Assembly (NCBI RefSeq): GCF_910580175.1
Contig: NZ_CAJTXD010000004.1
Coordinates: forward strand, 62,001-126,000
Source of the DNA: an uncultured Alistipes sp.
GTDB lineage: Bacteria; Bacteroidota; Bacteroidia; Bacteroidales; Rikenellaceae
Direction of reading: 5' to 3'
Length of the DNA: 64,000 bases
Part shown: positions 1 to 8,287 of the stretch, piece by piece
How positions within the stretch are numbered: position 1 is the first letter of the stretch
How the letters are laid out: every line of letters begins with the position of its first letter
Notes under the pieces: model-generated
Seen by the model: the letters and a program-made list of their open reading frames with translations, nothing else
Told to the model about the DNA's origin: nothing
Databases searched by the model: none
Position numbers and translations under genes: made by a program

Positions 1-141
1 AGTTCCGAACGGGCGGATGATCGGGCTGTGGCGGGAGCCGGAGAGCCGGGCGGCCGCAGTTTTTCGCGGGTTTCCAGGGGTTCCGGTTCATTATTCGTTT
101 TCGAAGTGTCTCGGCAGGGTATATCTTGACGATTTTTTTTA

Positions 142-149
142 TACATTTG
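142..149 (+). promoter_or_regulatory. Promoter -7 box for the YitT gene
   Basis: TACATTTG matches the Bacteroidota -7 consensus TAnnTTTG. It lies 23 bases before the ATG chosen for the YitT gene, so a start further upstream in the same frame would precede the likely transcription start. A clear -33 TTTG is not visible at the usual spacing. Confidence 0.5.
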
Positions 150-172
150 TCCTGACCATAATTCCTTGTGCC

Positions 173-1075
173 ATGACCATTACCTTGTCGTTATCCCGCA
201 TCCTTGCCGTTGTCAAGGAATATTTTCTGATGAGTGTCGGCATGTTTCTCTATGCTTTCGGTTGGATCGGCTGCATCTTGCCCGCCGACGGCATGGGCGG
301 CGGTGCGGCAGGTCTTTCGCTGGTGCTCTGCAAGGCTGTCAGCCAGTGTTTCGGTTGGGAGGTCAGCATCGGCGACATGGTGTTTTACATCAATGCCGTG
401 TTGTTGTTGGTCGCTGGGTTCATCGTCGGCTGGAAGTTCGGCATCAAGACCGTCTTTTCGATCATCATGATCTCCGTGGCCATGAATTTCTGGGAGTGGT
501 TGTTGCCCGCAGAAGGATTGTTCGTCGGCATGGAGAACATCCTGCTGGTCATTCTGGGCGGTATTTTGGCCGGCATCGGCGTGGCCGTCTGCTTCAAGCA
601 GGGCGGTTCGACCGGCGGCGTGGACATCGTGGCGATGATCATCAACAAGTACCGTACGGTGCGCTACGGCAACATCGTCATGTGCTCCGACTTCATGATT
701 ATCGGTTCGTCGCTGCTCGTCGGTTCGACGCTCAATACCGTGGTCTATGGTTATATCCTCACGGCCGTGTTCGGTTATACGGTCGACATGATTATGTCGG
801 GCAACCAGCAGTCCAACCAGGTGCTCATCATGAGCCACAAGTACGAGGAGATTACCAAGGCGATCCTGGAGGATGCGCATCGCGGCGTGACGCTGCTCGA
901 CGGCATGGGCGGTTATACGCACGAGCCGATGAAGGTCGTGGTCGTCGTGTGCCGCAAGCGCGAGACATCGAAGGTGCTCAAGGTCGTCAAGTCGGTCGAT
1001 CCGGCCGCTTTCATGTCCATCGGCTCCGTGGCGGGCGTCTACGGCCAGGGTTTCCAGGCTCTGCCCAAGATGTAG
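173..1075 (+). CDS. YitT family membrane protein
   Basis: This is a 300-residue polytopic membrane protein of the YitT family. It has an N-terminal set of hydrophobic segments (five or six helices, with a glycine-rich stretch GGILAGIGVAVCFKQGG) and a C-terminal soluble domain of the DUF2179 type (residues about 215-295, with GVTLLDGMGGYTHEP). The substrate or role of the family is not firmly known. The reading frame stays open upstream, but I chose the ATG at 173 because the promoter-like box lies just before it and the extra 52 residues do not look like family sequence. The stop codon abuts the ATG of priA, so the two are probably co-transcribed. The family is clear; the function is not. Confidence 0.85.
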   Translation: MTITLSLSRILAVVKEYFLMSVGMFLYAFGWIGCILPADGMGGGAAGLSLVLCKAVSQCFGWEVSIGDMVFYINAVLLLVAGFIVGWKFGIKTVFSIIMISVAMNFWEWLLPAEGLFVGMENILLVILGGILAGIGVAVCFKQGGSTGGVDIVAMIINKYRTVRYGNIVMCSDFMIIGSSLLVGSTLNTVVYGYILTAVFGYTVDMIMSGNQQSNQVLIMSHKYEEITKAILEDAHRGVTLLDGMGGYTHEPMKVVVVVCRKRETSKVLKVVKSVDPAAFMSIGSVAGVYGQGFQALPKM

Positions 1076-3334
1076 ATGGAGCGCTACGCCGACATCGTGC
1101 TGCCTTTGGCGCAGCCGGCCTATACCTTCGCTGTGCCGGAGGGGATGGCGTTGGCGGCGGGTTGCGCCGTTGCGGTGCAGTTCGGCCCGCGCAGGTTCTA
1201 TGCGGGCATCGTGTGGCGCGTGCACGACCGGCGGCCCGACTTCAAGCGGATCAAGTCCGTGGAGCGGGTGCTCTACGACCGGCCCCTCCTCTCGGCCGGT
1301 CAGATCGCTTTGTGGGAGTGGATCGCTTCTTATTACATGTGTTCGCTCGGCGAGGTCATGCGTGCTGCGTTGCCCGCTTTGATGAAGCCTTCGGCCGACA
1401 GCGCCGAGTTGCTGGCCCAGGAGGAGTTTCGGCCCCGTACGGAGCGTTATGTGTCGCTGGCGCCGCAGTTGTACGACGAAAATCGTTTGCACGAGACGTT
1501 CGAGACCTTGGAGCGTCGGGCGCCCAAACAGTACGGGGCGCTGCTCGAAATCGCGTCGGCCGGTTCCGGCGGCGGACTTCCGCCCGGCGAGGTGCCGCGG
1601 CGGTTGTTGCAGGCCGATCTGACGGTGTTGCATGCGCTGGAGCGCAAAGGATACCTCCGCATCGTCGAGCACGAACGTACCGTCGAGCGGGCCGCTCCCG
1701 TTTTCCGGCTGCCCGAGTTGACCGGCCACCAGCAGGCGGCGTTCGATGAGTTGCGCCGGCAATTCGAGACCGGAACACGAACCGCCTTGTTGCATGGGGT
1801 CACTTCGTCGGGCAAGACCGAAATCTACATCCATCTTATAGCCGATGTGTTGGCGCAGGGCGGCGACGTGTTGTTGCTGGTGCCCGAAATCGCCCTTACG
1901 GCCCAGCTCGTCGAGCGCATGGAGCGCATCTTCGGCAGCCGGGTAACGGCCTACCATTCGCGCCTGACCGACCGGCAGCGGTCGGAAACCTACTTGCGGC
2001 TCAACGCTTCGCAGGGGGGCGAGTTCGTGGTGGGGGTGCGGTCGTCGATATTTCTGCCGCTCGGACGTCTTCGGTTGATTATCGTCGACGAGGAGCACGA
2101 CGCCAGTTACAAGCAGGCCGAGCCGGCGCCGCGCTATAACGCCCGCGACTGCGCCGTGGTAATGGCCGGGCTGTTCGGCGGGCGGACGCTGCTGGGCAGC
2201 GCCACGCCTTCGCTCGAAACATGGCTCAACGCCGCTGGAGGCAAATATGGCCGTGCGTCGCTCACGGAGCGTTACGGCGAGGCCCGGATGCCCGAAATTC
2301 TGGTCTCCGATACGTTGCGGGCGGCCCGCCGCGGCGAGCGGCACGCCCACTTCAACAAATTGCTTCTGGATAAGATCGGCGAACGTCTCGATCGGGGCGA
2401 GCAGACGATGTTGTTCCAGAACCGGCGCGGTTTTTCGCCCTATGTCGAGTGCACGGAGTGCGGATGGACGGCCCGCTGTCCCGACTGCAACGTCACGCTG
2501 ACCTACCACAAGGCCGGCGGGCGTCTGGTCTGCCACTATTGCGGCCATGCCGAGCCGGTGCCTGCGAAGTGTCCTTCGTGCAGGGTGACCGACGTCGTGC
2601 CGATGGGTTTCGGCACCGAGAAGATCGAGGAGGAGATCGTCCGTCTCTTTCCCGAGGCCCGCGTGGTGCGTCTCGATCGCGATACGGTAACTTCGCAGCG
2701 GGCGTTCAACGCCATAGTCGCCGGGTTCGCGCGCCACGAAGCCGATATTTTGGTCGGCACGCAGATGATAACCAAGGGGTTCGATTTCGAGGGCGTGTCG
2801 CTGGTCGGGATTCTCAATGCTGACAACCTGCTGAATAACCCCGACTTCCGGGCCGGCGAACGGGCTTTCCAGTTGATGATGCAGGTCGCCGGGCGCGCCG
2901 GGCGCCGGGCGCAGGGGGGCGAGGTGGTCATTCAGACCGCCGAGCCGGGACACCCCGTGATCCGGCAGGTGGCGGCGGGCGATTTCGAGGGCATGGCCCG
3001 GGCGCAGCTGGCCGACCGCGAAGCCTTCTTCTATCCGCCTTATGCCCGCCTTACGTCGCTGACGCTGCGCCATCGCGATCCGCAGTTGCTGCGGCGCGGT
3101 GCTGCGGAGCTGGCATCCCGGTTGCGCACCCGCTTCGGGCGGCGGTTGCTGGGGCCGACGCCTCCTCCCGTCGACCGCATCCGGGGCGAGTATCTCGTGG
3201 GGCTGCTGCTCAAGATTGAGAGCGGCGCCTCGTCGCTGCGGGCGCGCGGACTGTTGACCGAGGTGTTGCAGGCGTTCGCCCGGCATCCTGAGTTCCGAAC
3301 CATAGTCGTGGTGCCCGATGTCGATCCTCAGTGA
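1076..3334 (+). CDS. priA: Primosomal protein N' (replication restart helicase PriA)
   Basis: PriA is a superfamily 2 helicase that recognises stalled forks and reloads the replicative helicase. The 752-residue product has an N-terminal DNA-binding region, a Walker A motif GVTSSGKTEIY near residue 246, a DEEH Walker B box near 338, the GSATPS motif, and a zinc-binding insertion at about 460-502 with paired cysteines (CTECGW, CPDC, CHYCG, CPSC). Motif VI appears as QVAGRAGRR. The length is typical. The ATG follows the YitT stop with no gap, and the 3' end overlaps the ComF-like gene by 17 bases, which suggests translational coupling. All key helicase and zinc residues that I can see are present. 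Confidence 0.97.
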   Translation: MERYADIVLPLAQPAYTFAVPEGMALAAGCAVAVQFGPRRFYAGIVWRVHDRRPDFKRIKSVERVLYDRPLLSAGQIALWEWIASYYMCSLGEVMRAALPALMKPSADSAELLAQEEFRPRTERYVSLAPQLYDENRLHETFETLERRAPKQYGALLEIASAGSGGGLPPGEVPRRLLQADLTVLHALERKGYLRIVEHERTVERAAPVFRLPELTGHQQAAFDELRRQFETGTRTALLHGVTSSGKTEIYIHLIADVLAQGGDVLLLVPEIALTAQLVERMERIFGSRVTAYHSRLTDRQRSETYLRLNASQGGEFVVGVRSSIFLPLGRLRLIIVDEEHDASYKQAEPAPRYNARDCAVVMAGLFGGRTLLGSATPSLETWLNAAGGKYGRASLTERYGEARMPEILVSDTLRAARRGERHAHFNKLLLDKIGERLDRGEQTMLFQNRRGFSPYVECTECGWTARCPDCNVTLTYHKAGGRLVCHYCGHAEPVPAKCPSCRVTDVVPMGFGTEKIEEEIVRLFPEARVVRLDRDTVTSQRAFNAIVAGFARHEADILVGTQMITKGFDFEGVSLVGILNADNLLNNPDFRAGERAFQLMMQVAGRAGRRAQGGEVVIQTAEPGHPVIRQVAAGDFEGMARAQLADREAFFYPPYARLTSLTLRHRDPQLLRRGAAELASRLRTRFGRRLLGPTPPPVDRIRGEYLVGLLLKIESGASSLRARGLLTEVLQAFARHPEFRTIVVVPDVDPQ

Positions 3335-4040
3335 GTGGGCCGGCGATCTGGCGGCGCTCTTCTTTCCGCCGGTGTGCCCTGTGTGCGGCGGGCCGCTGGT
3401 CCGGGGCGAGCATGCCGTCTGCACGTTGTGCCGCGCGACCGCCCCGTTGACCGGATTCTGGGCCGAAGCCGACAATCCGGTGCTGCGCAAGTTCTGGGGT
3501 CGGGTGCCCGTGGTGCGCGCTTCGGGATTTCTGTTTTATGTGCATGGCAGCGGCTGGCGCCGGGCGATCCATGCTTTCAAGTATCGCGGTGCGTGGCGTC
3601 TGGCCCGTGCTTTGGGCGAGTGGTACGGCGCCTCCTTGTGCGGGAGCGGCCTCTATGGCGATGTCGACGTGGTGGTGCCCTTGCCGCTTCATCCGTTCAA
3701 GCGGATGTCGCGCGGCTACAACCAGGCGGAGTATATCGCCGAGGGGATCGCCGTGCAACTGGGTGTCGGGGTCGACCGGCGCAGTGTGCGCCGCAGCCGC
3801 AACACCGCCTCGCAGGCGCTCAAGCCTCGCCGCGAACGGGCGGACAACGTGGAAAACGCCTTTGCGGTGCGACACCCCGGGCGGTTGGCCGGCAAGCATG
3901 TGTTGCTGGTCGACGACGTGATGACCACGGGTTCCACCTTGATCGCCTGCATCGAAGCCGTGGTGCATGCCGTGCCCGATTGCCGGGTAAGCGTGGCGGC
4001 GCTCGCCGTATCGCGCCACGAATTGGGCGTGAAAGAGTGA
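3318..4040 (+). CDS. ComF family phosphoribosyltransferase-like protein
   Basis: The 240-residue protein has the ComF/GntX layout. An N-terminal zinc ribbon (CPVCGGPL and CTLC, residues about 17-40) is followed by a type I phosphoribosyltransferase domain with the PRPP-binding loop VLLVDDVMTTGSTL near residue 195. In Gram-positive bacteria ComF takes part in DNA uptake, and elsewhere members are linked to DNA metabolism; the reaction of this protein is unknown. Its start lies inside the end of priA in another frame, so it is probably the last gene of the YitT-priA-comF unit. A run of nine C residues lies downstream at 4096-4104. Confidence 0.85.
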   Translation: MSILSEWAGDLAALFFPPVCPVCGGPLVRGEHAVCTLCRATAPLTGFWAEADNPVLRKFWGRVPVVRASGFLFYVHGSGWRRAIHAFKYRGAWRLARALGEWYGASLCGSGLYGDVDVVVPLPLHPFKRMSRGYNQAEYIAEGIAVQLGVGVDRRSVRRSRNTASQALKPRRERADNVENAFAVRHPGRLAGKHVLLVDDVMTTGSTLIACIEAVVHAVPDCRVSVAALAVSRHELGVKE

Positions 4041-4119
4041 AAAACACTTATTTTCCGGAGAAGACGCCGAAAAAGGGGGAAGCCGCGGATGCTTGCCCCC
4101 CCCCTGAACTTGTCTGTTT

Positions 4120-4614
4120 TTATCTTGCACTTATTCGTCCGCGAAATTCGCAGAGGCAGGTCTGTCCTCGTTCGTGGGTCATCCGCACGGAGCAGCGGTC
4201 GCTGCCGGTATATACCGTCACGAGCAGCTTGTACGTTGCTTTCGGGTTGGTTTCGTTGGCGATGCTCACGGTGAATTGCAGGTCGCCGTTCTTCCGGATT
4301 GCAGGAGCGCTTCGGTCGAGTACCTTATAGTCGTTTCTCAAATCGCCCAATTTGCGGAACGGCCGCTCGCGGAAGACCTCCGGCGACAACTGGAGCACGG
4401 CACCCGTTTGCGTGGTGCAGAAATAGCTGTCGTTCACGTCGAGGCTTTTGCCTTCGGGGCTGTGGATCTTGTCGATGTCGATGCGGTAATGCCCGGCTTC
4501 GACCGCATGCGTCAAGACCTCGGCGGCAGCCGTGTCGGATCGGGCTTGGACGTGCTGCTGTGCGGCGCATCCGACGGACAACAACATGGCGGAAACGAAA
4601 AGGCAGGATTTCAT
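4120..4614 (-). CDS. Small lipoprotein, probable DUF4251 family
   Basis: The product is 164 residues long. It begins with a lipoprotein signal (MKSCLFVSAMLLSVGCAAQQ) whose lipobox cysteine is in VGCA, so it should be exported and lipidated. The mature part (YRIDIDKIHSPEGKSLDV, then a beta-rich body ending in RMTHERGQTCLCEFRGRI) resembles DUF4251 proteins of Bacteroidota in its overall pattern; I assign this from memory of the family. An upstream in-frame ATG at 4626 and longer starts exist, but only the chosen start puts a positively charged residue directly before the hydrophobic core. The gene stands alone, facing away from dnaB across an AT-rich gap. Confidence 0.6.
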   Translation of the reverse strand: MKSCLFVSAMLLSVGCAAQQHVQARSDTAAAEVLTHAVEAGHYRIDIDKIHSPEGKSLDVNDSYFCTTQTGAVLQLSPEVFRERPFRKLGDLRNDYKVLDRSAPAIRKNGDLQFTVSIANETNPKATYKLLVTVYTGSDRCSVRMTHERGQTCLCEFRGRISAR

Positions 4615-4982
4615 ATAAAAAATCATAGGATTAATTTTAATATGTACAGAAAGCATCTCATTGACATTGCATTCGCAATAGTCGTCTTGGTTGTGGCAAC
4701 TATGAAAAATAGACAATAAAGCAATTCTTTTTCATATCATCTATTCTTAAGTTTAGTTATTGCAATATAATGAAATAATTTATATGTAAAAATATTTTTT
4801 TACTTTTTTGGCAAGCAATATCTAAAACATGTTTTTTGTTTTTATCGACTACTTTTTTGATATGTCCGCCCGAATCGCTATTTTTGAACCCTTGAAAGCG
4901 TGGTTTTTCGACCAGCCGCAATGCGATGCCGGATCGGTTCGGATTTCGCCGGCACGAAAAGCCTCCATATGAACCCAACCCA
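4615..4982. other. AT-rich intergenic stretch between the lipoprotein gene and dnaB
   Basis: This gap between two divergent genes is far richer in A and T than its surroundings, with long A and T runs around 4780-4870. It carries the dnaB promoter on the plus strand. I see no ORF, repeat or clear hairpin in the rest of it. The promoter of the minus-strand lipoprotein gene must also lie here, but no good TAnnTTTG box is visible for it. Confidence 0.6.
4856..4886 (+). promoter_or_regulatory. dnaB promoter (TTTG - 19 bp - TATTTTTG)
   Basis: TTTG at 4856-4859 and TATTTTTG at 4879-4886 are spaced by 19 bases, which fits the Bacteroidota -33/-7 consensus. The predicted transcript would start near 4893 and give a leader of about 90 bases before the dnaB ATG. 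This also supports the ATG at 4983 over an upstream in-frame ATG at 4926, although it does not exclude the latter. Confidence 0.55.
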
Positions 4983-6539
4983 ATGGCTAAGGATTTCACC
5001 CCTTCGCGGCGCAATAGCGAAGCGTATGATGCGCTGACCGAGACGGTCGGCAGCGTGCCCCCGCAGGCGGTCGAGCTGGAGGAGGCGGTATTGGGCGCCC
5101 TGATGCTCGAAAAGGACAGCATCATCGCCGTGCAGGAGTTCGTCACTCCCGAGTCGTTCTATACCGAGGAGCACCGCTCGATCTACAAGGCGATCGAGGA
5201 GTTGTCGATGGAGCTGAAGCCCATCGACCTCTACACCGTGACCGAGCGGCTGAAGGTCAAGAAGGAGTTGAAGAAGGTCGGCGGCGCTTCCTATCTGGCG
5301 CAGCTGACCCAGAAGGTCGGTTCGGCGGCCAATGTCGAGTTCCACGCCAAGATCATCGCCCAGAAATACGTGCAGCGCGAGCTGATCCGGTCGGCCACCG
5401 AGATACAGAAGCGTTCCTACGACGAGTCGACCGACGTCACGGAGTTGATCGGTTTCGCCGAGGGCGAGATTTTCAAGGTCTCCGAGGGGCACGTCAAGCG
5501 TTCGGTGCAGTCGTCCAAGGACATCCTGGCCCGGGCGTTGATGCAGATCGAGGAGGCGTCCAAGAACACCAGCGCCTTCAACGGCGTGCCGTCGGGTTTC
5601 ATGGCCATCGACCGCGTGACGTTGGGTTGGCAGTTGTCCGACCTGATTATCATCGCCGCCCGCCCGTCGATGGGTAAAACGGCGTTCGTCCTCTCGATGG
5701 CCCGCAACATGGCCGTCGATCACGAGGCCGGCGTGGCGTTCTTCTCGCTGGAAATGTCTTCCGTGCAGTTGATGATGCGTCTGATCATCGCCGAAACCGG
5801 TTTGAGCGGCAACGACGTGAAGTCGGGCCGCCTGACGCCCGAGCAGTGGCGCCACCTCGAATCGGCGACCAAACCGCTGGGTGCCGCGCCGCTCTTCATC
5901 GACGATACGCCGGCTCTTTCGGTCTTCGAGTTCCGCTCCAAGGCGCGGCGTCTGAAGATACACAACGACATCAAGATCATCATCATCGACTACCTCCAGC
6001 TCATGACCGGCAACCAGGATTCGAAAGGCAACCGCGAGCAGGAGGTGGCTTTCATTTCGCGTACGCTCAAGGCCATCGCCAAGGAGCTGAACGTGCCGAT
6101 CATCGCGCTTTCGCAGTTGAGCCGCGCCACCGAAATGCGCGGCGGCTCGAAGCGCCCGCAGCTTTCCGATCTGCGCGAGTCGGGCGCCATCGAGCAGGAC
6201 GCCGATATCGTGGCGTTCATCCACCGCCCCGAATACTACGGCATCAACCAGGACGAAAACGGCATGCCGACGGCCGGTCTGGCCGAGATCATCATAGCCA
6301 AGCACCGTAACGGCGCCGTGTGCGACGTCAACCTGCGCTTCCTCAAGGAGCAGGCCCGCTTCGCCGACATGGACGACACGTTGCTGCCGCCTTCGCAGGC
6401 GCTCGACAGCCAGCAGGCTTACGACGACTATGCCAGCGGATTGAACGGCAGCCTGGTGTCGGACGGCCTGGCCTCGGCTTCGGGCGGCGGAGAGTTCGAC
6501 TTGACCCCGCCGTCGTTGAGCGACGAGGTGCCTTTTTAA
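4983..6539 (+). CDS. dnaB: Replicative DNA helicase DnaB
   Basis: DnaB is the ring helicase that unwinds DNA at the fork. The 518-residue product has the N-terminal DnaB domain (PPQAVELEEAVLGALML onward), a linker, and the RecA-like C-terminal ATPase with Walker A ARPSMGKTAF near residue 230, Walker B IIIIDYLQLM, and the downstream motif ELNVPIIALSQLSR with SDLRESGAIEQDADIV. The C-terminal tail is acidic and serine-rich. I start at MAKDFTPSRR; an in-frame ATG 57 bases upstream would add a poorly conserved extension. The yifB-like gene follows 21 bases downstream. PriA, which reloads DnaB, is encoded nearby. Confidence 0.96.
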   Translation: MAKDFTPSRRNSEAYDALTETVGSVPPQAVELEEAVLGALMLEKDSIIAVQEFVTPESFYTEEHRSIYKAIEELSMELKPIDLYTVTERLKVKKELKKVGGASYLAQLTQKVGSAANVEFHAKIIAQKYVQRELIRSATEIQKRSYDESTDVTELIGFAEGEIFKVSEGHVKRSVQSSKDILARALMQIEEASKNTSAFNGVPSGFMAIDRVTLGWQLSDLIIIAARPSMGKTAFVLSMARNMAVDHEAGVAFFSLEMSSVQLMMRLIIAETGLSGNDVKSGRLTPEQWRHLESATKPLGAAPLFIDDTPALSVFEFRSKARRLKIHNDIKIIIIDYLQLMTGNQDSKGNREQEVAFISRTLKAIAKELNVPIIALSQLSRATEMRGGSKRPQLSDLRESGAIEQDADIVAFIHRPEYYGINQDENGMPTAGLAEIIIAKHRNGAVCDVNLRFLKEQARFADMDDTLLPPSQALDSQQAYDDYASGLNGSLVSDGLASASGGGEFDLTPPSLSDEVPF

Positions 6540-6560
6540 CCTTTATCCGCACTCCGTACG

Positions 6561-8099
6561 ATGTTCGTAAAGACTTTCGCAGGTGCAGTCGTCGGGATCG
6601 ACGCCGTGACGGTGACCGTCGAGGTCAACATCGCCGGCGGCGGATTGGGGTTGTATTTGGTCGGGTTGCCCGACAATGCCGTCAAGGAGAGCGAGCAGCG
6701 CATCCGCGCCGCGTTCGAGAACTCCGGCGAGCGGATGTCGGGCCGCAAGGTGGTCGTCAACCTGGCGCCGGCCGATCTGCGCAAGGAGGGTGCGGCGTTC
6801 GATCTGCCCATCGCCGTCGGGATTCTGGCTGCCATGGGGCGCGTCGACGCGGCTGCGGTGGCCGATACCTTGTTCGCCGGCGAATTGTCGCTCGACGGCA
6901 CGGTCAAGTCCGTGCGGGGCGTTCTGCCGATGGCCGTGCAGGCTCGCCGCGACGGTGTGCGGCGGTTGGTCATTCCTGCGGCCAATGCCGCCGAGGCGGC
7001 TGTGGTCGGGGGTGTCGAGGTGGTCGGCGTGGCGAACTTGCGGGAAACGGTCGCATGGCTCAACGGGGAGACGGAACTTGCCCCGGCCGTGGCGGCGGAG
7101 TGCGAAGCGGCGGCATCCGTGTCGGGCCGCTACGATGAGGATTTCGCCGATGTCAAGGGTCAGACGCATGTCAAGCGTGCGTTGGAGATTGCGGCGGCCG
7201 GCGGACACAACGTGCTGATGATCGGATCGCCCGGTTCGGGCAAGACGATGCTGGCGCGGCGCATGCCGACGATTCTGCCGCCTCTGACGCCCGACGAGGC
7301 GTTGGAGACGACCAAGATCCATTCCGTGGCAGGGTTGTCGCGGATCGCGGGGTTGATGACCCGGCGGCCGTTCCGGGCGCCGCATCATACGATTTCGCAG
7401 GTGGCCCTCATCGGTGGCGGGCAGTCGCCCCATCCGGGCGAGGTGTCGTTGTCGCATAACGGCGTGTTGTTTCTCGACGAACTGCCCGAGTTCGGCCGCA
7501 GCGCTCTGGAGGTGTTGCGCCAGCCGCTCGAAGAGAAAAGCATTACCGTGGCGCGGGCGCGTTATCGGGTGCAGTATCCGGCCAACTTCACGTTGATCGC
7601 CGCCATGAACCCTTGCCCGTGCGGATACTACAACCATCCGACCAAGGAGTGTACGTGTTCGCCGGGGAGCGTGCACCGTTACATGGGGCGGATTTCGGGG
7701 CCTTTGATGGATCGCATCGACATGCACATCGAGGTGACGCCCGTGGCGCCGGCCGATCTGGCCGATGCGGCGCCGGGCGAGCCGAGCGCTGCGATCCGCC
7801 AACGGGTGTGCCGGGCGCGGGAGGTGCAGATGAAACGTTTTAGCAATTGTGCCGGAGTGCATACGAATGCGATGATGAATGCGGCGATGCTGCGTGAGCA
7901 TTGCCGGCTCGATGCTGCTTCGGCAGCGTTGTTGGAGCAGGCCATGACCCGGCTGTCGCTCTCGGCGCGGGCTTACGACCGGATTCTGAAGGTGGCCCGT
8001 ACGATCGCCGACCTGGCCGGGCGCGCACGGATCGAAGCGGCCGACGTGGCCGAGGCGATCAACTACCGATCGCTCGACAGAGAGAGTTGGGGACGATAG
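6561..8099 (+). CDS. YifB/ComM family Mg-chelatase-like AAA+ ATPase
   Basis: The 512-residue protein has the YifB/ComM three-part layout: an N-terminal Lon-protease-like S5 fold (residues about 20-145), a central Mg-chelatase-type AAA+ domain with Walker A IGSPGSGKTMLARRM near 225 and Walker B LFLDELPEF near 305, and a C-terminal chelatase-associated domain. A cysteine cluster (NPCPCGYYNHPTKECTC) lies after the AAA core, as in family members. ComM in transformable bacteria is a branch-migration helicase that helps integrate DNA; that role is inferred here. The stop TAG is followed directly by the ATG of a small gene. Confidence 0.93.
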   Translation: MFVKTFAGAVVGIDAVTVTVEVNIAGGGLGLYLVGLPDNAVKESEQRIRAAFENSGERMSGRKVVVNLAPADLRKEGAAFDLPIAVGILAAMGRVDAAAVADTLFAGELSLDGTVKSVRGVLPMAVQARRDGVRRLVIPAANAAEAAVVGGVEVVGVANLRETVAWLNGETELAPAVAAECEAAASVSGRYDEDFADVKGQTHVKRALEIAAAGGHNVLMIGSPGSGKTMLARRMPTILPPLTPDEALETTKIHSVAGLSRIAGLMTRRPFRAPHHTISQVALIGGGQSPHPGEVSLSHNGVLFLDELPEFGRSALEVLRQPLEEKSITVARARYRVQYPANFTLIAAMNPCPCGYYNHPTKECTCSPGSVHRYMGRISGPLMDRIDMHIEVTPVAPADLADAAPGEPSAAIRQRVCRAREVQMKRFSNCAGVHTNAMMNAAMLREHCRLDAASAALLEQAMTRLSLSARAYDRILKVARTIADLAGRARIEAADVAEAINYRSLDRESWGR

Positions 8100-8279
8100 A
8101 TGGAGAATCGGAAGATGAAGCAGAAACTATATAATATTTGGGTGCAGGTCGGCGGGATGGTGCGCGTGTGGGTGCGCGAGCGCTTGGCGCGGGTAAAACT
8201 TTTTCTCGACCTGGCGTTCGGCAAGAAGCCCAAGTTTTTGGGCGAACGGATCGAAATAGAAACCGATAATATAATATGA
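8100..8279 (+). CDS. Small basic hypothetical protein (59 aa)
   Basis: A 59-codon frame starts with ATG immediately after the yifB stop and ends eight bases before the murG ATG, so it fills the gap exactly. The product begins MENRKMKQKLYNIWVQVGG. It is strongly basic in the first two thirds, has alternating hydrophobic and arginine residues (VRVWVRERLARVKLFLDLAF) that could form an amphipathic helix, and ends in an acidic tail (IEIETDNII). I do not recognise a family. The perfect fit between its neighbours argues for a translated gene in the operon; a role in the envelope or division is only suggested by the position. Confidence 0.6.
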   Translation: MENRKMKQKLYNIWVQVGGMVRVWVRERLARVKLFLDLAFGKKPKFLGERIEIETDNII

Positions 8280-8287
8280 AGTAAATC

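Noticed and set aside
191..3490. Very long minus-strand open frame opposite YitT, priA and comF
   Set aside because: It is the mirror of strongly GC-biased codons on the plus strand. The product is low-complexity (His/Arg/Gln rich) and matches no family, while the plus-strand genes carry full motif sets. The same holds for long antisense frames at 19091-21391, 27818-30355, 40645-42810 and 56310-59096.
4096..4104. Run of nine C residues as a phase-variation tract
   Set aside because: It lies between the 3' ends of two convergent genes, not inside a frame or promoter, so slippage would have no evident effect.
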